Origin: Cinclus cinclus
Lineage: Eukaryota > Chordata > Aves > Passeriformes > Cinclidae
Assembly (NCBI RefSeq): GCF_963662255.1
Contig: NC_085047.1
Span: 50,466,006-50,530,005 of the forward strand
Length of the DNA: 64,000 bases
Reading direction: 5' to 3'
Made by a program: the position numbers and the translations under genes. The notes beneath the pieces were generated by a model. It saw only the letters and a program-made list of their open reading frames with translations, ran no database searches and had not been told where the DNA came from. Below are positions 56,501 through 64,000 of the stretch, piece by piece (the stretch's first letter is position 1; each line of letters opens with the position of its first letter).

Positions 56501-58000
56501 ATATTTGTTACCTCTGATCTCAGAAAACAGTAAGAAAACAAAAGGTGCTGTATGTGTCACAAATGTGGAATGTGAGTTACACACGAATGTTTATAGTTTA
56601 AACAATGCTTATGATAACCAGCAGGTAGTTCATCATGGCAGACAAATGAAAATCCTTACATTTTGAATCTGTGGTTTCATATGGTGAAAAAAGGCAAAAC
56701 TTACTGTCAGTTCCCATGTAGTAATATCATAAACAGGGAGCCCACTGTACTTGTAAATTTGTAATTCTATGTTAGCCCTCATCAGACAATTTACTTTCAC
56801 TGAGAGATTTTGTATGCTCATGCCTGTCTATCTTTCACAGACTAGAATATGTAATTAAATTGTAAATATTGCAAAGTCAACAAAAATTAAAGTAGAAGCT
56901 ATATAACTTCAAACTTGCTTAGTCTTGTGAGCCTACCAAAAATAAGTTCAGAACACTAAATTAGAATGCTGATGTTTCTGCCATTTCAGTGAGTTATTCC
57001 TGTTTTAGGAGTGTTTCCAAAATATGAGTAAAGTGATTATATATGGAAGATACCTTACATGGAACTTTTGACTTGCAAATATTTAAATTTAATTCAGCAT
57101 TTAAATTTTAAACAAATATTTTATGACTAATGATAGAAATTAGTAAGATTTTAATTGATTATACTTTTAATTTTAAAGGAGCTGTTAGAATAAAAGTTAA
57201 ATTCTGAGGCATTTAAGTTATGGGTGATGCTTTTGAAAGCAGAACCGATAATGGAGGAGTATCTAACTTAAATTAGTCTTAACAAGTACCATTCTGTATG
57301 AACTCATTCATATGATGCCAAAAATATAGACTCTTAGAGTGGTGGCATTTTTCCTTAATATACTTTGTCTTAATATATCCATTAAGCTTTTCAGTATTTT
57401 TAGTACAGCTTCATACTGTCAGTGGAAGCACACAATAGGCAGACACGTTCTTCAGAAAGAATACTAATGGAGAGAGCAGTGAGATTCTGCATTAGTGTTG
57501 TGATGCAATGCTTATAAAAGACCTACTATACATTAAACTGGATTATTTTTGTTCCATATCACTTTGGAGAAAGTCAGTAAAAACGGTGCTGGGGATCTGC
57601 CTCTCATAGACAGACAGCTGAATGTAGCTGTAGCCTTTTTAATGTTATTCCACAAGGAAGTGCAACTAGGCATTAGGTGATACTTCAACATGCCAGACAC
57701 AAACTCTACCTATGGTGGTCAAATACAGGTGTCCTTGGATGCAATAGCCAGTTTATTTCTTAAACCAAATTATCACAAAGTCAAGAAAAGATTGTTCGAC
57801 TGGTTAGACTTGATAACTGGTGAAGACCAAGTGGCAGGAACATTACTGGGTCCTGTTCATATAAACTGACTCAAAATAAGCAAGGATAGATCCACAGATT
57901 TGAAAATGCAAGCTTGAGAACTGAAATGGAGCTGGATAGTGACAGTTAAGAAAACTGCCTGTGTGGGATGTCTGAAGTTTCTTTTACTTGAAAGCAGCGT

Positions 58001-58027
58001 AACCAACCAACCAACCAACCAACCAAC
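58001..58027 (+). repeat. (AACC)n microsatellite
   Basis: Six tandem AACC units plus a partial one. Confidence 0.95.
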
Positions 58028-59899
58028 AAAACCTTGAACTTTTCATTCTGCCTGTAAGGGACACATGGGACCTCAGGAGCATCCCATGGAGCTAACAGGT
58101 CACCCATGTCAGCTGGTGTTCTCCTGACAGCAGCAGTACAAAGATGAGCTGAGTAAGACTATGTGAAGGAATAAAAATCAAATGGTTAAACATCCTAACT
58201 CCTTTACAACTTCAAAATGAAAATATTGATTTTAAAGAGTCCAGTATCCAGGGAGGTTGAGAGTAAGATTTGACCACTAACTACATGAATGCTTTTGCCT
58301 TTAGTTTTCATTTTGCCTTGTAGAAGAACAGAGGTAGGAGGAGTAATATGAACAGAACAAAAAATCAATTGTGAGGTGTAAAAAAAAAACCCTCAAAGAT
58401 CTTCAACTTCACATTACAAAAACCAGTTAACTTCCCATTCATTCACTCAAGGAAGAGCAGGCATATGATGTTGCAGCTTGGGCAATAACATTTTTGTTGA
58501 GCATACCAAAAGAGAGATTCCGCCCTGTAAATATAAACCACGTATTTACTGGGGGGAAAATTATCTGCATCAGCAGAGAGGTTGCTTGATACTAAAGACT
58601 GAAACAAAATTTGATGGGAGATTATATATTTAAAGGTGTAAATTTAATTTAAAATCTGATAAAATCTACTACGGATTTAAGAAATACAACTTGCAAATTA
58701 ACATCCTGCTTTTATTTTCAGCAAGAGGGTTGCAATGAAATTAATATATCAGTCATCTCCAGAAAAGCACATGATAGCACCACAAGGGAAATGATTACTT
58801 AAATCCTTAAACATAGGAATTCATGCAGTATTTGTGAGGGTGAATAAGGACTTCCAAACCTGCTTCGCATTGTGTCTGATGAAAAATCCATTAGTGGCAT
58901 GGTGGAAAGTCATCAGTCCTAGATCTTGGAACTTCCCTTATTTGGTGTTGAATTTAAATATAAAATGCTGGACTGTGCTGGCTAAAACAGGATGGCACAA
59001 AGAGGAGGCTTTGTCAGTAGAGGGGTAGGGAAGGAGGTACAGATGGAACAGCAGGGTCTCAGTATAAATTGGGGATGCAGAGTGACAGCAATGGGATGAT
59101 AATTAACAGCATAGAGAGGAAAAACTGATCAGCTCTCATTGACATGGCTGTTGAAATCAAACCTGAGATACTCTGAACATTTCTGGTTCCTGTGCATGAA
59201 AGGGTGTAAACAGGTTTTGAGTGAAGTTCATTTAGGAATTGAAAGGTTTACAAAGTGAGTTTGAACAACAGCCTCTCATTAGTGAGGACACAAAACCTTA
59301 TCTCCAGATGAGGTATGTTTGCAGAAGACATTTAGCATATTTTCAGTGAGAACCACAGGAGCTTGGTCTCAGTGACTCTTGGTTTCCTCAGTTTCCAATC
59401 CAAACATCAAATACTCTGCATACTGAAACTAAAAGCAGTGTGCGAATATGATTGCTAACTAAGTTTTTCAAAGAATCAGCAGCAGACAAGCTCTATTTTG
59501 TCTCAGATACTATAATTATGAAATGCTGCAGGAAATTTTTTTCACTAAGTGAGAAAAAAAAAAAGTACTGTTATTCCCAGAAAATATTATGTGTAAGGAT
59601 GATACTAAGAATATGTGAAACAAAAAGTGTATTGGAAACGGATTCTTATTTTTCTTCATTACCATGAAAATATGCATAGTGATGTAGTGTGATTATATGA
59701 AATAAAACCTTAGGAATATGGAAATTGTACCTAGCAATTAAGTATTTCATAGAAAAATAGAGAGAGATTAACAAGCAGTGAATTGCTTCTGCCTCGTTTT
59801 TCTTATGTGAATTCAGTCCCTTTTTAGAAACCATTATTCAAGATAAAAACGATATCAAACTGAGTTTTCTGTGGCTCCTTCAGGGGTGACTACAGAGCA

Positions 59900-60521
59900 G
59901 TGAGCTCCTCTCTGGTTTATTTGGCGTTAGGAATTGAGTTTGCCGTCTCTCATCTTTGTTAACCTGGGGGGGGAGGGGGGCAGAAAAAGTGTCAAGAAAA
60001 AATGACAACACGTTTGTCCGTAGCAGTGAAAGAAAAGCAGAAGCAGCCAGTGGGTTTAGTGCTCTGCAAGTGCTTCTCTCGTGCAACTGGGCTGAGGGAG
60101 AGCCTTTTTTCCTTCCTTCTTTCCTTCCTTCCTTCCTTCCTTCCCGGCGTCACTGCAATCAGATCCATGGGCGCAGCTCTGCTTTACCGCAGCATGATGC
60201 AGTTGTGTACAGTTCAGCGTGCTCTTCTTGGAAACAAGGCGGAGGGAGAGCAGCTGACCAGAGCAGGCAGAGGATGTTCATTCGAGGCTGCTTTTTCCCC
60301 CGCTAAAGCTGAGCGGTACGTGTGAGCTTCCCGCAGCTGCAGAAGAGACGGCTCCAGCGGGGCTCCGACTTGGTACTCGGCTGGGAGAGGAGGCGCCTAG
60401 GCTGGCTGGGACTGACAGCTTCTGATGGGAAAACAGCTTCAGACGGGCTGCTGCTGAGAGCACGGCTCCGACAGCCTTCGGGAGCGCGCTCGAACTGTGT
60501 GTGCCTGTGGAACAAGTGCTG

Positions 60522-60523
<2 letters not shown>
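59900..60523 (+). promoter_or_regulatory. FRY: Candidate promoter and distal leader of FRY exon C
   Basis: Composition shifts here to GC-rich with frequent CpG, densest at 60300-60520, unlike the rest of the window. A G-run (G8-A-G6) lies at 59966-59980. There is no clear TATA box at a typical distance, so a dispersed, CpG-type promoter is likely. A potential splice donor GCG|GTACGT sits at 60315/60316. If used with the acceptor at 60960, it would make a non-coding first exon and remove 60316-60960. Regulatory role is inferred from composition and closeness to the recognised FRY start codon. Confidence 0.5.
60110..60144 (+). repeat. (TTCC)n polypyrimidine microsatellite
   Basis: About eight TTCC units, one imperfect, in the candidate exon C promoter. 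A pure polypyrimidine tract of this kind can adopt non-B DNA, but no effect can be read from sequence. Confidence 0.95.
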
Positions 60524-60593
<70 letters not shown>

Positions 60594-60595
60594 AT
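60278..60595 (-). other. Antisense ATG-(CAG)23 open reading frame
   Basis: On the minus strand a true ATG (60595-60593) is followed at once by 23 CAG codons, then a CAC codon and about 80 further codons rich in S, A, P and L before the stop. The predicted peptide is 105 residues. The start context is weak (C at -3, C at +4). No promoter or splice evidence supports an antisense transcript here, and the frame may exist only because the repeat lacks stop codons. It is reported as a reading frame, not a gene. Confidence 0.25.
60524..60592 (+). repeat. Uninterrupted (CTG)23 trinucleotide repeat
   Basis: Twenty-three perfect CTG units with no interruption, preceded by GTGCTG and followed by CATACG. 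It lies 374 bases upstream of the FRY exon C start codon. In the sense direction no ATG-initiated frame runs through it: the alanine frame has no ATG upstream, and the leucine-frame ATG at 60425 stops at TGA before the repeat. It is either in the 5' leader of exon C or in a short upstream intron if the 60316 donor is used. Confidence 0.97.
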
Positions 60596-60742
60596 ACGCC
60601 GCCTTAGCCCGCCAGAAGAAATCTGCCCGGTTGCGGAATGGAATAAATGAAAATACTGAGTACTGAGGGGGCGAGGGAATAAAACACTCTTCAGATAGGA
60701 TTAAGAACAAGCCCCGAAGGAAGAGCAAAGGACAAAAATCTC

Positions 60743-64000
<3,258 letters not shown>

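Larger units (their letters stand above)
45070..59899 (+). other. FRY: Intron between exons B and C
   Basis: About 15 kb of intron-like sequence starting with GTAAGT. It holds a CR1 reverse-transcriptase remnant (47.9-48.6 kb), a CR1 3' end (53.4-53.5 kb), T/G-rich low-complexity DNA near 49400-49470 and an (AACC)n tract. The longest open frames (about 131 codons near 53844-54239 and 145 codons on the minus strand near 53181-53618) have no ATG-plus-splice structure and no family resemblance. Confidence 0.55.

Noticed and set aside
60322..60666. Sense-strand polyalanine ORF through the CTG repeat (24 alanines)
   Set aside because: The frame has no ATG upstream of the repeat; it opens at a GTG. 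It remains open because GCT repeats lack stops. Only repeat-associated non-ATG initiation could translate it, for which there is no evidence.
60303..60728. Minus-strand frame with a long alanine run (GCA frame)
   Set aside because: It begins at TTG and has no ATG before the repeat, so it is not a normal eukaryotic ORF.

Overview
The window is nuclear DNA from a vertebrate, almost certainly a bird. It is AT-rich and intron-like throughout, and protein-coding sequence is confined to three short exons with good splice signals. The dispersed repeats are of avian type: CR1 LINE 3' ends and a CR1 reverse-transcriptase remnant, plus a fragment I remember as a common avian interspersed repeat. Species cannot be fixed from this sequence alone.

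The only gene I can support is the 5' end of FRY (furry homolog), on the + strand. FRY is a very large HEAT/armadillo-like scaffold for NDR/LATS-family kinases and microtubule organisation. Exon C (coding 60966-61035) encodes the start I recognise as the vertebrate FRY N-terminus, and ends in phase 1 at a GTGAGT donor. Two upstream exons, A (40919-41123) and B (44971-45069), join in frame into a 101-residue basic N-terminus that also ends in phase 1. They are best read as an alternative first-exon pair of FRY with its own promoter. B could skip C, or join C in frame through an acceptor at 60960. The rest of FRY lies beyond 64000.

Layout: 1-40.5 kb, non-coding DNA with no gene I can support, holding simple repeats, one avian dispersed repeat and a possible decayed LTR. 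40.56-41.12 kb, candidate promoter and exon A, with an overlapping upstream ORF. 41.1-45.0 kb, intron with a CR1 3' end in minus orientation. 44.97-45.07 kb, exon B. 45.1-59.9 kb, intron with a CR1 reverse-transcriptase remnant and a CR1 3' end. 59.9-61.0 kb, GC-richer candidate promoter and leader of exon C, with a (TTCC)n tract, an uninterrupted (CTG)23, a T29 tract and several upstream ORFs. 61.0-64 kb, the start of a long intron.

I found no new defence, mobile or RNA system. The most unusual features are the (CTG)23 tract beside the FRY start, the antisense ATG-(CAG)23 reading frame on its other strand, and the alternative N-terminus from exons A and B.
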